Origin: Marvinbryantia formatexigens DSM 14469
GTDB lineage: Bacteria; Bacillota; Clostridia; Lachnospirales; Lachnospiraceae
Length of the DNA stretch: 64,000 bases
Assembly (NCBI RefSeq): GCF_025148285.1
Contig: NZ_CP102268.1
Span: forward strand, 2,335,001-2,399,000
Reading direction: 5' to 3'
Below the pieces are notes generated by a model. That model worked only from the letters and a program-made list of their open reading frames with translations. It did not search any database and was not told the origin of the DNA. Position numbers and translations under genes: made by a program. Of the stretch, positions 43,808 to 53,302 are shown one piece after another. How positions within the stretch are numbered: position 1 is the first letter of the stretch; every line of letters begins with the position of its first letter.

Positions 43808-44582
43808 TGCATGGGAGTGCGTGCAGAAGGCGCGCAGTACGAACCGCCCATACGCCAGAGAGTATATTGCGCAGGTTTTTGATGGCTTTATGGAGCTGCA
43901 CGGGGACAGGCTGTACGGAGATGACCGTGCGGTAATCGGCGGCATTGCTTCCATAGAGGGGCAGTATGTCACGGTAATTGGACAGCAGAAGGGGCGCAGC
44001 GCAAAGGAAAATAAGCACCGGAATTTCGGAATGCCCAATCCGGAGGGCTATCGCAAGGCGCTGAGGCTGGCAAAGCAGGCGGAAAAATTCGGCAGACCGG
44101 TGATTTTTTTTGTGGATACGCCGGGAGCTTTCTGTGGAATTGAAGCGGAGGAACGCGGACAGGGGGAGGCGATTGCGCGCAATCTCTGTGAGCTTTCGGA
44201 CCTGCGTGTGCCGGTGCTTTCCATCATAACGGGCGAGGGCGGCTCCGGCGGGGCGCTGGCGCTCGCGGTGGCGAACGAAGTCTGGATGCTGGAAAACGCT
44301 GTTTATTCTATCCTGTCGCCGGAGGGCTTCGCGTCCATTCTCTGGAAGGACGGAAAGCGTGCGCCGGAGGCAGCGGCGGTCATGAAAATGACGGCGGCGG
44401 AGCTGGCGGATGCCGGAATTATAGAAAAGGTGATTCCGGAAGCGGTTCCGGCGGATAAGGACGATATGGGAGAACTGGCGGCCTGTCTGCGGCAGGAGAT
44501 TTTAGAATTTCTGAAAAAATACCAGGGTAAATCGGGAACGGAGATTGCCGAAGCGCGGTATCAGAGATTCCGCAGGATGTAA
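43788..44582 (+). CDS. accA: Acetyl-CoA carboxylase carboxyltransferase subunit alpha
   Basis: 264 residues. FVDTPGAFCGIEAEERGQGE and TGEGGSGGALALAVAN are the characteristic alpha-subunit blocks. It is shorter at the N-terminus than E. coli AccA, as usual in Firmicutes. RBS AGGAGG lies within accD. It is the last gene of the fatty acid operon; the next gene is convergent 51 bases later, and no strong terminator was seen between them. Confidence 0.96.
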   Translation: MTEKQYDAWECVQKARSTNRPYAREYIAQVFDGFMELHGDRLYGDDRAVIGGIASIEGQYVTVIGQQKGRSAKENKHRNFGMPNPEGYRKALRLAKQAEKFGRPVIFFVDTPGAFCGIEAEERGQGEAIARNLCELSDLRVPVLSIITGEGGSGGALALAVANEVWMLENAVYSILSPEGFASILWKDGKRAPEAAAVMKMTAAELADAGIIEKVIPEAVPADKDDMGELAACLRQEILEFLKKYQGKSGTEIAEARYQRFRRM

Positions 44583-44633
44583 GGCGCAGTATCCTGTGGA
44601 CGAGCTGAGGCTGGAATACTGGAAGAAACAGTT

Positions 44634-45440
44634 TTACCGCATGACGCCGTATGCGGAACCGATGTTATCCCCTTCGAGCAGCACTTTTTTTACTTTTCTC
44701 TGCAGAGAGGTATCTTCTTTAAGCTTGCGGCAGTCCGTTTCTGCGGATACGTGAAACAGCCATTGGATAAATTCCCTATCGTCGGGGTTCGTGCTGATAA
44801 GGTCGAACCGGCGCTGGAATTTCCGGATATTGGAGCTTTCATCCAGCAGGGCGCCAAGCTTTGGCGATAGCAGCCAGGAATCGCAGGTATACCGGCAGCC
44901 GGTATATTCCGGATAGTATTTTTTGCAAAATTCGACTGACTGGCGCAGGGATTCCTCCACAGATGCATCACGGAAATCCGCATCGGAGGGAATGTGGACT
45001 GCGATTGCCGGTTTGTTTTCATAACGGGTCCACTCGTACTCAAGAGCACCAATCCGGAATAAGGTCATGGAAAGCTGACGGTATGTCCACCAGCCGCGGT
45101 CAAACGCATATCTTCCCGTTTCGGCGTAACATTCACCGATAAATCTGGTAAAGCATTTCATGGTATCCACGTAAATTTCATCGGGGATATGTTTCTGCCT
45201 GTATTTTTCATAATCTCTTGCCGCACATTCCAGACTGCATGCAAGAAGAGAAAGATTATCCGGGTCTTCGCCGAAATAATTTTTCAGCTCTTCATAAGCT
45301 TCCGGGGCTGTCCGGATGTCCGTCAGCCGGTCAAGCTGGTCTGCCAGAACCGGAAAGTGGATGTTTTTTACAACGTCATAAAGTCTGCTGACGACTTCCT
45401 TCTGCAACTGAATTTTTCTGCACAATTCAAATAATTCCAT
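44634..45440 (-). CDS. Two-domain GNAT-like acyltransferase (NAT_N/GNAT_C type)
   Basis: 268 residues. The helical N-terminal half (LCRKIQLQKEVVSRLYDVV...) and the C-terminal half with IGALEYEW, AIAVHIPSDADF and SVEFCKKYYPEY resemble the 'acyltransferase domain-containing' proteins of Firmicutes that pair a helical domain with a degenerate GNAT fold. The substrate is unknown. RBS AGGAGGAGAAG before ATG 45440 is strong. It converges on the fatty acid operon. Confidence 0.68.
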   Translation of the reverse strand: MELFELCRKIQLQKEVVSRLYDVVKNIHFPVLADQLDRLTDIRTAPEAYEELKNYFGEDPDNLSLLACSLECAARDYEKYRQKHIPDEIYVDTMKCFTRFIGECYAETGRYAFDRGWWTYRQLSMTLFRIGALEYEWTRYENKPAIAVHIPSDADFRDASVEESLRQSVEFCKKYYPEYTGCRYTCDSWLLSPKLGALLDESSNIRKFQRRFDLISTNPDDREFIQWLFHVSAETDCRKLKEDTSLQRKVKKVLLEGDNIGSAYGVMR

Positions 45441-45504
45441 TTTCTTCTCCTCCTGCCTTATTAAATAAAACCATTGTAGCATACAAAGTTTCTTCTGAAA
45501 ACTC

Positions 45505-46380
45505 TTAATCGGGCTTCCATATGGATTGCAAGGCTGATTTTTTGCTGGTGGAGGAAGATAATTGTCGAAGCCATTGCGAAGGCGTACATCCCATATGGCG
45601 TTTGAAGGTCTCGATGAAGGACTTCACATTTGGAAAGCCGTTGTTCAGCGCGGCGTCCGAAAGGTTGACCGAGACGTTGCGTTTGATATCGTCAATACAA
45701 TGCATAAGACGGATATCTTGAAGATATTGATAAAAATTGCAGCCGGCATTGTTTTTGAACATCCGGGACAAGTGCTCCGGGGTGTAATGAAATTGCTGTG
45801 CGATAGAGGACAGAGTAATAGAGTCCGCATAGTGTCTGTTCAGATATTGCAGAATCGGGCGGAGCTTCTCAAGGCTGTCGCTGTTTACCTTGCTGTCTTT
45901 GGCAGCGGACTGTATGCAATATTTTTTCAAAAGAACCATAAAATGAAAGACCTGCTCCATCCCTTCCAGACTTTCAAGAAGCTTCTGATTATCCAGCTCT
46001 CCAAACCGGAGGATACTCTTCGCAATCGTTTCTCTTGCCTCTTCGTTTTCCGGAATCTGGAAACGTGTGTCATTTCCCAACCAGCAGTCAAAAAGATTTT
46101 TTGAAAAAAGAACGGTGAAGCCTTCGTAGAAATCGTTTGTCTGAACCCAGTAATTTCCATGCAGTTCGCCGCTGTTGACCACATTCCATTCTCCAGCCAT
46201 CTGCTCCCGTTTTTTCCCGGAGATGAGAGTCAGGATTCGTCCGCTGGTTGTCAGATTAAATTCCACGCTGGTATGCCAGTGGAGATATGTATAAATATTT
46301 TCACCTTTTAATGAGTGAAAGTAGACTTTGACCGGCACATTCGCAAAAATATAGTCTTCTTTTTCATACAGCTCGTACAT
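45505..46380 (-). CDS. AraC-family transcriptional regulator
   Basis: 291 residues. An N-terminal cupin sensor (LHWHTSVEFNL, GELHGNYWVQ) is followed by a C-terminal double helix-turn-helix from about residue 185 (ITLSSIAQQFHYTPEHLSRM; GFPNVKSFIETFKRHMGCTP). It is divergent from the sugar-binding lipoprotein gene and probably activates it. RBS AAAGGAG is 7 bases before ATG 46380. Confidence 0.9.
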   Translation of the reverse strand: MYELYEKEDYIFANVPVKVYFHSLKGENIYTYLHWHTSVEFNLTTSGRILTLISGKKREQMAGEWNVVNSGELHGNYWVQTNDFYEGFTVLFSKNLFDCWLGNDTRFQIPENEEARETIAKSILRFGELDNQKLLESLEGMEQVFHFMVLLKKYCIQSAAKDSKVNSDSLEKLRPILQYLNRHYADSITLSSIAQQFHYTPEHLSRMFKNNAGCNFYQYLQDIRLMHCIDDIKRNVSVNLSDAALNNGFPNVKSFIETFKRHMGCTPSQWLRQLSSSTSKKSALQSIWKPD

Positions 46381-46574
46381 GGGAATTCTCCTTTGCAAGG
46401 CAGTTTTTATTATTTTACACCGTCTTAGCGCAGAAGCGCAAGCTATGGATAAAATACATCAAAATATGACAATCCGATCATCAAACATAAACAAGATACA
46501 AAAGGAAAAGAATGCTAATATAGAGGCAGCTTCAGGGTGGACGCAAACAATAATTTTATTTCAGGGAGGTTATT

Positions 46575-47882
46575 ATGCAAAAAAAACGATTATTGCAAAT
46601 GAAGAGGACAGGGGCATTTCTTCTGACAGGGACAATGCTTGCAGTCTGGATGACGGGGTGCGGGAGTTCCACTGGCGATTCGCCTGCGTCTGATGACGGG
46701 AAGGTTGCCATCACAATCTTTAATACGAAGTCGGAGATTCAGGACCAGATGGTGGAGATGGCAGAAAAATATTCCAAAGAGAAGGGGGTCAGCGTGGAGG
46801 TCTATTATTCCAACGACCCTCCGGCAACGCACCTCAGCACGAAATATGCATCGGACGATCCTTACACCATCAGTATGGTCGACGCTAAAAATATTACCAC
46901 GTTGGGAGCGGAGCATGGGATCGATTTATCTGATGAAAAATGGGTAGATGACACAGAAATGGAAATACGCATTGACGATAAGGTTTATGGATTCCCTGTT
47001 TGCGTAGAAGGACGGGGTCTTATGTACAATGCGGATGCAATCGAAAAGATTACTGGAAAAGCCTTTGCCCCGGAAAGTATTACGAATCTGGATGAGTTTG
47101 AGGATTTGCTGGAGGAGCTCGCTGCGGGCGGAATGAAAAGTCCGGTTGGCATTCAGAAAGAGGATTGGTCTCTTGCGGCACATTACCTTGCGGAAATCTA
47201 CGATAAGGCAGAAAATCCGGACGCGTATGTGGAGGGACTGCACGATGGCTCCATTAATATTGCAGAGGACGACAGCTTTAACGCTCTGATGGATACTTTT
47301 GATGTGCTCATGAAGTACAATTATGCGAAGGATTCTGCCGTTGCCGCTGAACGCGAACTGACAGAGCAGAAATTTGCGGAAGGCGAGATTGCATTTCTGT
47401 ACGGAGGCAACTGGGACTGGTCCCTTATTAATGCCTATGATTACACGGAAAATATGGGGATAATGCCCGTGCCGGAAAACATAGAATCCGATACGAAGGA
47501 TCAGATTGCTGGCGGTGCGACAAAATTCTTTTATATTGATTCCTCTGATGAGATTTCTGATAAGGAACGCGAAGCAGCCAGAGACTTTCTGAACTGGCTT
47601 GTCTATGATGAAGAAGGGCAGAAGTTTGTTACGGAGGACTGCAATATGATTTCTCCGTTTTCGACCAACAGTACACTGGAAGTGTCGGATCCTCTGAGCA
47701 AATCTGTTCAATCATATCTTGAGGCGGGAAAGATTACCGGAATGTATGATTATCAGCCGGACGATTACTATACAGTAGTAGGAGCGTCTTTCCAGAAATA
47801 TCTTGCGGGTCAGATGAGTCGTTCTGATTTCGCAAAGGATATTCAGACCTACTGGAAAAATACGGCACTGGTGGAACATTAG
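46575..47882 (+). CDS. Extracellular solute-binding lipoprotein, no permease partner nearby
   Basis: 435 residues. A lipobox is present (AVWMTGC, Cys about residue 29) followed by a Ser/Asp-rich linker, unlike the other two binding proteins in this window. The body fits the family 1 sugar-binding fold (VAITIFNTKSEIQDQMVEM, later FLYGGNWDWSLI). No permease gene lies on either side; instead a serine hydrolase follows 27 bases later. It may feed a transporter encoded elsewhere or act as a sensor. RBS CAGGGAGG. Confidence 0.88.
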   Translation: MQKKRLLQMKRTGAFLLTGTMLAVWMTGCGSSTGDSPASDDGKVAITIFNTKSEIQDQMVEMAEKYSKEKGVSVEVYYSNDPPATHLSTKYASDDPYTISMVDAKNITTLGAEHGIDLSDEKWVDDTEMEIRIDDKVYGFPVCVEGRGLMYNADAIEKITGKAFAPESITNLDEFEDLLEELAAGGMKSPVGIQKEDWSLAAHYLAEIYDKAENPDAYVEGLHDGSINIAEDDSFNALMDTFDVLMKYNYAKDSAVAAERELTEQKFAEGEIAFLYGGNWDWSLINAYDYTENMGIMPVPENIESDTKDQIAGGATKFFYIDSSDEISDKEREAARDFLNWLVYDEEGQKFVTEDCNMISPFSTNSTLEVSDPLSKSVQSYLEAGKITGMYDYQPDDYYTVVGASFQKYLAGQMSRSDFAKDIQTYWKNTALVEH

Positions 47883-47909
47883 TTTTTGCAAAAAGGAAAA
47901 GGGAAAAAT

Positions 47910-49400
47910 ATGGGAAAAATATATGCAGAAAAAGAAGGAATACCGAGTCTCTGGCTTACGAATATGATGGAGCGGTGGGAAGGACAGCTCTGCCATGTGC
48001 ATGGTTATATCATTTTACGAAATGGAAATACTGTAGCAGAAGCATACCGGTACCCGTATACCAGAGAGAGCAGAAGAATCCTGCATTCTGTCAGCAAGAC
48101 AATAACGGCAATCGCGATTGGTATGGCGGTAAGCGAAGGTTTGATTTCCGTAGATGATAAAGTGTTATCCTTCTTTCCCGGATATGAGCCACAGCAGAAA
48201 CCGGATGATTTTCTGAAGGAGCTGACGATTGCTCATCTGCTTACAATGTCAGTCGGACATCCGGGAGACGATCTGAATAGTATTTATGCAGAAAACCGAC
48301 CAGTATGGAAAACATTTCTGGACACGGAGATGGTATGCCGACCGGGTTCCAGATTTGTTTATAACAGTGGAGCTACATATATGTTATCTAAGATTCTGAC
48401 TATGGTGACCGGGGAAAAGCTGCTGGATTATCTGCAGCCCCGCCTGTTTGAACCCCTGGGCATTACGGATGTGGACTGGGATGAGATAGACGGGGCGAGC
48501 ACAGGCGGATGGGGCTGTATGCTTTCACTTCCGGATATGGCAAAAATCGGACAGCTTTTGCTTCAGAAAGGAAGCTGGGACGGACAGCAGCTTCTGCCGG
48601 AAACATGGGTGGAAGAAATGACAGGATGGAAGATTGCTTCCGATGAGACCAATGTCCTGGCGGACTGGAGATGTGGTTATTGCTATCAGATGTGGCGCTG
48701 CTCGCGGGAAGGGTGTTTCCGGGCGGATGGAGCTTTCGGGCAATATATTCTGGTGATGCCGCCAAAGAAAATGGTGGCCGTAATCTGGAGTGAGGATGCA
48801 TATTCTCAGGATATGCTGGATTGCTTTTGGGAGGAGGTTTATGATAAAGCGGATGACAGAATCTACGGAATAGATGGAAGAGTTTATGAAGTTTTTCATA
48901 AAAAATGCCGTGAATGGGCTGCGCCGCTTCGGCTTGCACCGTCCTGCTCTTTTAAGGAAACGCAAATCTCGGATAAAACGTATCAGTCAGTGCGGATGGG
49001 AGCTTTTATAGACAGTATGAGTTTTTCTTTTTCACAGGAAGGATATTTAAAAATAACGATGGGAAAAGGGGAGAAGGTATCAGAAATCTATGCCGGTAAT
49101 ACGGAAATGTATCTGGGAGAGGGAAAAATGAATTTTGAGATTGCTTCTTATATCCGGCTGGGAAAGAAGCGGCTGGAGCCTGCAAAATATGGAGCGGTGT
49201 ATCAGTGGATATCAGATCGAGCTCTTAAGATTATGATTAATTGGCTGGAGACGCCCCACAATATGGAAATTACCTGTGTATTTGGAGAGACTTGCGTAAC
49301 AGCGGTTCTTTCTGTGAGCTACAGAAAGCTTTTGCTGGAGTTTGATGATTCGGCATCGATTTTTAATGTTGATGAATGTTTTGTGGGGGAGATTTTATAA
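47910..49400 (+). CDS. Beta-lactamase-family serine hydrolase
   Basis: 496 residues. The Ser-x-x-Lys motif is in HSVSKTITA near residue 62, and the Tyr-x-Asn motif in VYNSGATYM near 150; the domain ends at about residue 330 with a further beta-rich C-terminal region. There is no signal peptide, so it is probably cytoplasmic. Such proteins are mostly esterases or D-amino-acid peptidases rather than true beta-lactamases. It is probably co-transcribed with the binding lipoprotein, which suggests an acylated or esterified sugar as substrate; that is speculative. Confidence 0.85.
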   Translation: MGKIYAEKEGIPSLWLTNMMERWEGQLCHVHGYIILRNGNTVAEAYRYPYTRESRRILHSVSKTITAIAIGMAVSEGLISVDDKVLSFFPGYEPQQKPDDFLKELTIAHLLTMSVGHPGDDLNSIYAENRPVWKTFLDTEMVCRPGSRFVYNSGATYMLSKILTMVTGEKLLDYLQPRLFEPLGITDVDWDEIDGASTGGWGCMLSLPDMAKIGQLLLQKGSWDGQQLLPETWVEEMTGWKIASDETNVLADWRCGYCYQMWRCSREGCFRADGAFGQYILVMPPKKMVAVIWSEDAYSQDMLDCFWEEVYDKADDRIYGIDGRVYEVFHKKCREWAAPLRLAPSCSFKETQISDKTYQSVRMGAFIDSMSFSFSQEGYLKITMGKGEKVSEIYAGNTEMYLGEGKMNFEIASYIRLGKKRLEPAKYGAVYQWISDRALKIMINWLETPHNMEITCVFGETCVTAVLSVSYRKLLLEFDDSASIFNVDECFVGEIL

Positions 49401-49449
49401 CTAATATAAAGAACAGAGCGGATTCGAGTGGAGGAAAAGGTATCTTTGG

Positions 49450-49596
49450 ATGCGCCAGCGGCGGTTCATGCTGATACTTCAGGGAGAAGAATTTCTCGAC
49501 AGCAACCGTCATTTGTCCGGGCGTCTGCCCCAGGCGGCGCGAGGAAGCGGCGGCAGCCGGAATCTGCACAAAACCGCATTACTCGAAGTGCTTTAA
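49450..49596 (+). CDS. Small open frame, 48 residues, unassigned
   Basis: The frame starts MRQRRFMLILQGEEFLDSNR and ends LHKTALLEVL. AAAAGG is 9 bases upstream within GTGGAGGAAAAGG. It is strongly basic in the middle (Arg, Gly, Ser). A perfect terminator follows at 49629. It lies in a 413-base interval between a serine hydrolase and a membrane protein that otherwise holds no gene. Whether it is translated is uncertain; it could be a remnant of a larger gene. Confidence 0.3.
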   Translation: MRQRRFMLILQGEEFLDSNRHLSGRLPQAARGSGGSRNLHKTALLEVL

Positions 49597-49628
49597 GCAT
49601 ATAAATGGATGAAGCTTTACATAAAATT

Positions 49629-49675
49629 CCTGCAGGTTCATGTACCGGTAAAACCGGCGCCTGCAGGCTTTTTTT
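49629..49675 (+). terminator. Rho-independent terminator
   Basis: An outer 8-bp stem, CCTGCAGG (49629-49636) with CCTGCAGG (49660-49667), and an inner CCGGT/ACCGG hairpin are followed by CTTTTTTT. It terminates the serine hydrolase transcript and the small frame at 49450. Confidence 0.9.
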
Positions 49676-49813
49676 GTCGAGCGGAAATGCTTTTCAAAAC
49701 CGGATTTGTGCTTTATACTCTGCAAGTGACGGCGGACATGCAGTTACCCGGGGATGATGCGTGGGACGACCGTCAGAAACCAAATTTCATAAAAATTAAA
49801 AAGGGGGATCACT

Positions 49814-50611
49814 ATGATACGCACAATCATAGAAACAGGCACATTACTTTACGCGATGGCGGCAGTCGGGATGCTGGGGATACTTTGTCAGCTCATTATT
49901 AGCAGGCGCTATAAGCTGCTGATACGGGAGGCGTCGGACACACAACTGGAAAAGCGGGATTTTATGAAACAATTGCGGTACAAATTCCGGATGGACAAAA
50001 AGCGGAGCAATGAAAATGTAAACATTCCCGTCTTTGTACGGCGGAGCATGTGTGATTACCGTTTCATGCGCATGACCTTCCATCAATGGAAGCGGCTGGC
50101 CGGCGGGCTTTATATCATTAGTATGGCGGCAGCCGCGGCGGGTCTTATTTATTGTTTCCGGACGGGATTATCCGATACATATATACAGAATGTCCTGTGG
50201 ACGGCAGGCGGCATAACGGCGGCGACCGTGGCATTTGGCTTGTGGACAGACCTTCCGTATAAGGCGTCCTACCTGCAGATGGAGCTGGAGGATTATTTCT
50301 TCCACAGCGGAGCGGCGGTCGAGTACCAGGAGGCGGAAGCAGAGGTGGCGGCTGCAGCTGTTGCAGCCCCTGTTAAGGCAAAAGTGCCGTCTGTGATCGG
50401 CATCCGCAAAAAGAAGGGAGAACAGGTGGAGACGAAGGCGCAGCGGGAAAAGCGGGAACTGAAAACGAATCTGGCAAAAATAAAAGAAGGCGCGCGGGAA
50501 ACGGCTGTTTCAGACAGCGACCGGGAACGGAACCGGGAGCTGTTGCGGCAGATGGATTCCAAAGAACAGGAGCGGATTATCCGGGACGTGTTAGCGGAAT
50601 TTCTGGCCTAA
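49814..50611 (+). CDS. Unassigned membrane protein with C-terminal charged helix
   Basis: 265 residues; no family recognised. A membrane helix lies at about residues 9-29 (LLYAMAAVGMLGILCQLII), followed by a basic loop, then two more helices at about 97-118 and 131-150. The C-terminal third is an Ala/Glu/Lys-rich segment and a long charged helix (KAQREKRELKTNLAKIKEGA) ending EQERIIRDVLAEFLA. RBS AAAGGGGG. It stands alone between a terminator and the pgi promoter region. The topology suggests a cytoplasmic coiled-coil tail anchored in the membrane. Confidence 0.7.
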   Translation: MIRTIIETGTLLYAMAAVGMLGILCQLIISRRYKLLIREASDTQLEKRDFMKQLRYKFRMDKKRSNENVNIPVFVRRSMCDYRFMRMTFHQWKRLAGGLYIISMAAAAAGLIYCFRTGLSDTYIQNVLWTAGGITAATVAFGLWTDLPYKASYLQMELEDYFFHSGAAVEYQEAEAEVAAAAVAAPVKAKVPSVIGIRKKKGEQVETKAQREKRELKTNLAKIKEGARETAVSDSDRERNRELLRQMDSKEQERIIRDVLAEFLA

Positions 50612-50631
50612 AAACCGGGCATGCGCCCTAT

Positions 50632-50693
50632 GCTGCTTGTTTCAAAACATCCGGCGTGCAAGCAAGCTTGCGCCGTCTGTTTGAAAAAGCAGC
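50632..50693 (+). other. Long imperfect hairpin before pgi
   Basis: GCTGCTT pairs with AAGCAGC, TTTCAAA with TTTGAAA, CGGC with GCCG, and GCAAGC with GCTTGC around a two-base loop, giving a 62-base rod with short mismatches. There is no T-run on the plus strand. It may serve as the 3' structure of the membrane protein transcript; its size also fits a small palindromic repeat element. Confidence 0.6.
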
Positions 50694-50715
50694 GCACGGC
50701 TTTATGGGTATGCAC

Positions 50716-50744
50716 TTTACATTTCTCGTGCAGTCTGATAAAAT
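50716..50744 (+). promoter_or_regulatory. Promoter of pgi
   Basis: TTTACA (50716-50721) and TAAAAT (50739-50744) are spaced by 17 bp, about 48 bases before the pgi start. Confidence 0.7.
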
Positions 50745-50792
50745 AAACGTATTGAAGGGCAAAGCCCAAATGAGAAAAAGGAGCGAATAACA

Positions 50793-52142
50793 ATGGGAAA
50801 CAGAGTAACGTTCGATTATTCAAAAGCAGGGAAGTTTATCAGCGATGCTGAGATGGCGTGTATGGAGAAGACCGTTGCGCTTGCGAAGGAGACACTGGTG
50901 TCTAAGTCCGGCGCGGGCAACGATTTTCTGGGATGGATCGACCTTCCGGTAGACTATGACAAAGAGGAATTTGCCAGAATTAAAGCGGCAGCCGAGAAAA
51001 TCAAGGGCGACAGCGAGGTGCTGGTCGTTATCGGTATCGGCGGTTCTTATCTGGGTGCGAGAGCGGCGATTGAATTTTTACGTCACAGCTTCTACAACAC
51101 GGTTTCGAAGGAAATCCGCAAGACACCGGAAATTTATTTCGCGGGCAACAGCATCAGCAGCACGTATCTGAAGCATCTGATTGATGTGATCGGAGACAGA
51201 GATTTCTCTGTAAATATTATTTCAAAATCGGGAACCACCACGGAGCCGGCGATTGCTTTCCGTGTATTCAAGGAAATGCTGGAAAAGAAATATGGCAAGG
51301 CAGAGGCTGCAAAGCGTATCTATGCAACGACCGATAAAGCCAGAGGAGCGTTAAAAGGACTTGCAACAGAAGAGGGATACGAGAGCTTTGTGGTTCCGGA
51401 CGATGTGGGAGGACGTTTCTCTGTTCTTACCGCGGTAGGTCTGCTTCCAATCGCGGTGAGCGGAGCGGATATTGATAAATTGATGGAGGGCGCGGCTGCA
51501 GGCAGAAAGCATGCGCTGGAGGCGGATTTTGCCGACAATGACGCGCTGAAATATGCTGCGGTGCGCAACATCCTGCTTAGAAAAGGAAAATCTGTTGAAA
51601 TTCTTGCAAATTACGAGCCGAGCCTGCACTATGTATCCGAATGGTGGAAGCAGCTCTATGGCGAGAGCGAAGGAAAAGACCAGAAGGGTATTTTCCCGGC
51701 ATCTGTTGATCTGACGACCGACCTGCATTCTATGGGACAGTTCATCCAGGATGGCGCGCGCATCATGTTTGAGACGGTTCTGAATGTGGAGGAATCACAG
51801 TGTGAGATTACGATCGGCGAGGAGCCGGTGGATCTGGACGGTCTGAATTATCTGGCGGGCAAGACCGTAGATTTTGTAAATAAGAGCGCCATGAACGGAA
51901 CGATTCTTGCGCATACGGACGGCAACGTGCCCAACCTGATGGTCAATATTCCGCGGCAGGATGAATATACACTCGGCGAGCTGTTTTATTTCTTTGAGTT
52001 TGCGTGCGGCGTAAGCGGCTATATTCTGGGCGTAAATCCGTTCAACCAGCCGGGCGTTGAGAGCTACAAGAAGAACATGTTTGCACTGCTTGGCAAGCCG
52101 GGATACGAAAAAGAGCGTGAAGAACTTCTGAAACGCCTGTAA
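50793..52142 (+). CDS. pgi: Glucose-6-phosphate isomerase
   Basis: 449 residues, the short Firmicute form. [13 protein letters not shown] and [11 protein letters not shown] are the phosphate-binding SIS signatures, followed by [17 protein letters not shown] and, near the C-terminus, [14 protein letters not shown] with the catalytic Lys. It interconverts glucose-6-phosphate and fructose-6-phosphate in glycolysis. RBS AAAAAGGAGCG. The hydroxyacid dehydrogenase follows after 13 bases, so the two form an operon. Confidence 0.97.
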   Translation: MGNRVTFDYSKAGKFISDAEMACMEKTVALAKETLVSKSGAGNDFLGWIDLPVDYDKEEFARIKAAAEKIKGDSEVLVVIGIGGSYLGARAAIEFLRHSFYNTVSKEIRKTPEIYFAGNSISSTYLKHLIDVIGDRDFSVNIISKSGTTTEPAIAFRVFKEMLEKKYGKAEAAKRIYATTDKARGALKGLATEEGYESFVVPDDVGGRFSVLTAVGLLPIAVSGADIDKLMEGAAAGRKHALEADFADNDALKYAAVRNILLRKGKSVEILANYEPSLHYVSEWWKQLYGESEGKDQKGIFPASVDLTTDLHSMGQFIQDGARIMFETVLNVEESQCEITIGEEPVDLDGLNYLAGKTVDFVNKSAMNGTILAHTDGNVPNLMVNIPRQDEYTLGELFYFFEFACGVSGYILGVNPFNQPGVESYKKNMFALLGKPGYEKEREELLKRL

Positions 52143-52155
52143 GGAGCACAGGAAC

Positions 52156-53112
52156 ATGAAAATAGTTATGCTGGAGCGCAGCTCCCTTGGAGAGGATATT
52201 GATTTAACGCAGTTTGAAAATCTGGGAGAACTGGTGATGTATGACCAGTCAACTGCAGCAGACACGCCGGAAAAGGTAAAGGATGCGGATATCATTATCG
52301 TCAACAAGGTCCCGATGAACCGGGAAACGCTGGAGGGCGCTGCTAATCTGAAGATGATTGCCATTACAGCCACCGGATACAACATCATCGACAAAGCTTA
52401 TACGGACAGCAGGGGAATCGCGGTAGCCAACGTGGGCGGGTATTCGACCGATTCCGTTGCACAGCATACCTTTGCGCTGGCGCTGTATCTGCTGGAACAG
52501 CTGGATTATTATGATAAGTATGTAAAGTCCGGCGAATATGTAAAATGTGATATTTTCTGTCATATGGACAGGAGAATTTCCGAGCTGGCGGGAAAGACCT
52601 GGGGCATTATCGGGCTTGGCGCGATCGGAAAGCGTGTGGCGCAGATTGCGCAGGTGTTTGGCTGCAATGTCATATATTATTCTACTTCCGGGAAGAACAG
52701 GGACAGCGTTTATGAATCGGTATCCCTGGACGAGCTGCTTGCACGGGCGGATGTGGTGTCCATTCACTCACCGCTGAACACAGCGACGGAAAATATGATG
52801 AATATGGAACGGTTCCGCAAAATGAAGCCGGAAGCGATTCTGATTAATGTGGCAAGAGGTCCGATCGTAAACGAGCGGGATCTTGTCACGGCACTGAATG
52901 AAAACCTGATTGCCGGAGCCGGGCTGGATGTTATCTCGGCGGAGCCTATGAAAGCGGGAAATCCACTTCTGGAGATACAGGACAGCACAAAGCTGATCGT
53001 AACGCCGCATATTGCATGGGCAACGCGCGAGGCGAGAAGCCGTCTGATGGATGAGGTATATTTGAATATCCAGGCATTTCTGCGCGGGGAGAAGAGAAAT
53101 CTGATTCCGTAG
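52156..53112 (+). CDS. NAD-dependent D-2-hydroxyacid dehydrogenase
   Basis: 318 residues. The NAD fold has GIIGLGAIGKRVA near residue 150, the substrate Arg is in NVARGPIV, and the Glu and His of the catalytic set are in DVISAEP and TPHIAWATREAR. It could be a hydroxypyruvate/glycerate reductase or a lactate-type dehydrogenase; the substrate is not readable. It is co-transcribed with pgi and followed by a clear terminator. Confidence 0.92.
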   Translation: MKIVMLERSSLGEDIDLTQFENLGELVMYDQSTAADTPEKVKDADIIIVNKVPMNRETLEGAANLKMIAITATGYNIIDKAYTDSRGIAVANVGGYSTDSVAQHTFALALYLLEQLDYYDKYVKSGEYVKCDIFCHMDRRISELAGKTWGIIGLGAIGKRVAQIAQVFGCNVIYYSTSGKNRDSVYESVSLDELLARADVVSIHSPLNTATENMMNMERFRKMKPEAILINVARGPIVNERDLVTALNENLIAGAGLDVISAEPMKAGNPLLEIQDSTKLIVTPHIAWATREARSRLMDEVYLNIQAFLRGEKRNLIP

Positions 53113-53137
53113 CAGGGCGCCGGGAATATTGCGTGCG

Positions 53138-53172
53138 CCGCACGGCAGAGGAACCTGTCGTGCGGTGTTTTT
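53138..53172 (+). terminator. Terminator of the pgi operon
   Basis: An 11-bp stem with one G-T pair, CCGCACGGCAG (53138-53148) with CTGTCGTGCGG (53155-53165), is followed by TGTTTTT. Confidence 0.9.
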
Positions 53173-53177
53173 CCGTC

Positions 53178-53218
53178 GCCAGGCATCTAAGGGGAGCGCC
53201 GGTGGCTGGTCCTGTAGG
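53178..53218 (+). repeat. Dispersed 41-42-bp repeat, copy A
   Basis: This segment (GCCAGGCATCTAAGGGGAGC, then GCCGGTGGCTGGTCCTGTAGG; quoted in two parts) matches the one at 58566-58607 at about 34 of 42 aligned positions. Both copies directly follow a terminator T-run. Confidence 0.65.
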
Positions 53219-53302
53219 CTGCCAGGCATCTGAAAGCCTGAAATTAACAATAAAGGATAGAAACGGAGACATCCGGGAAAGGAAAACGTTAAGGAGAAAA
53301 TA

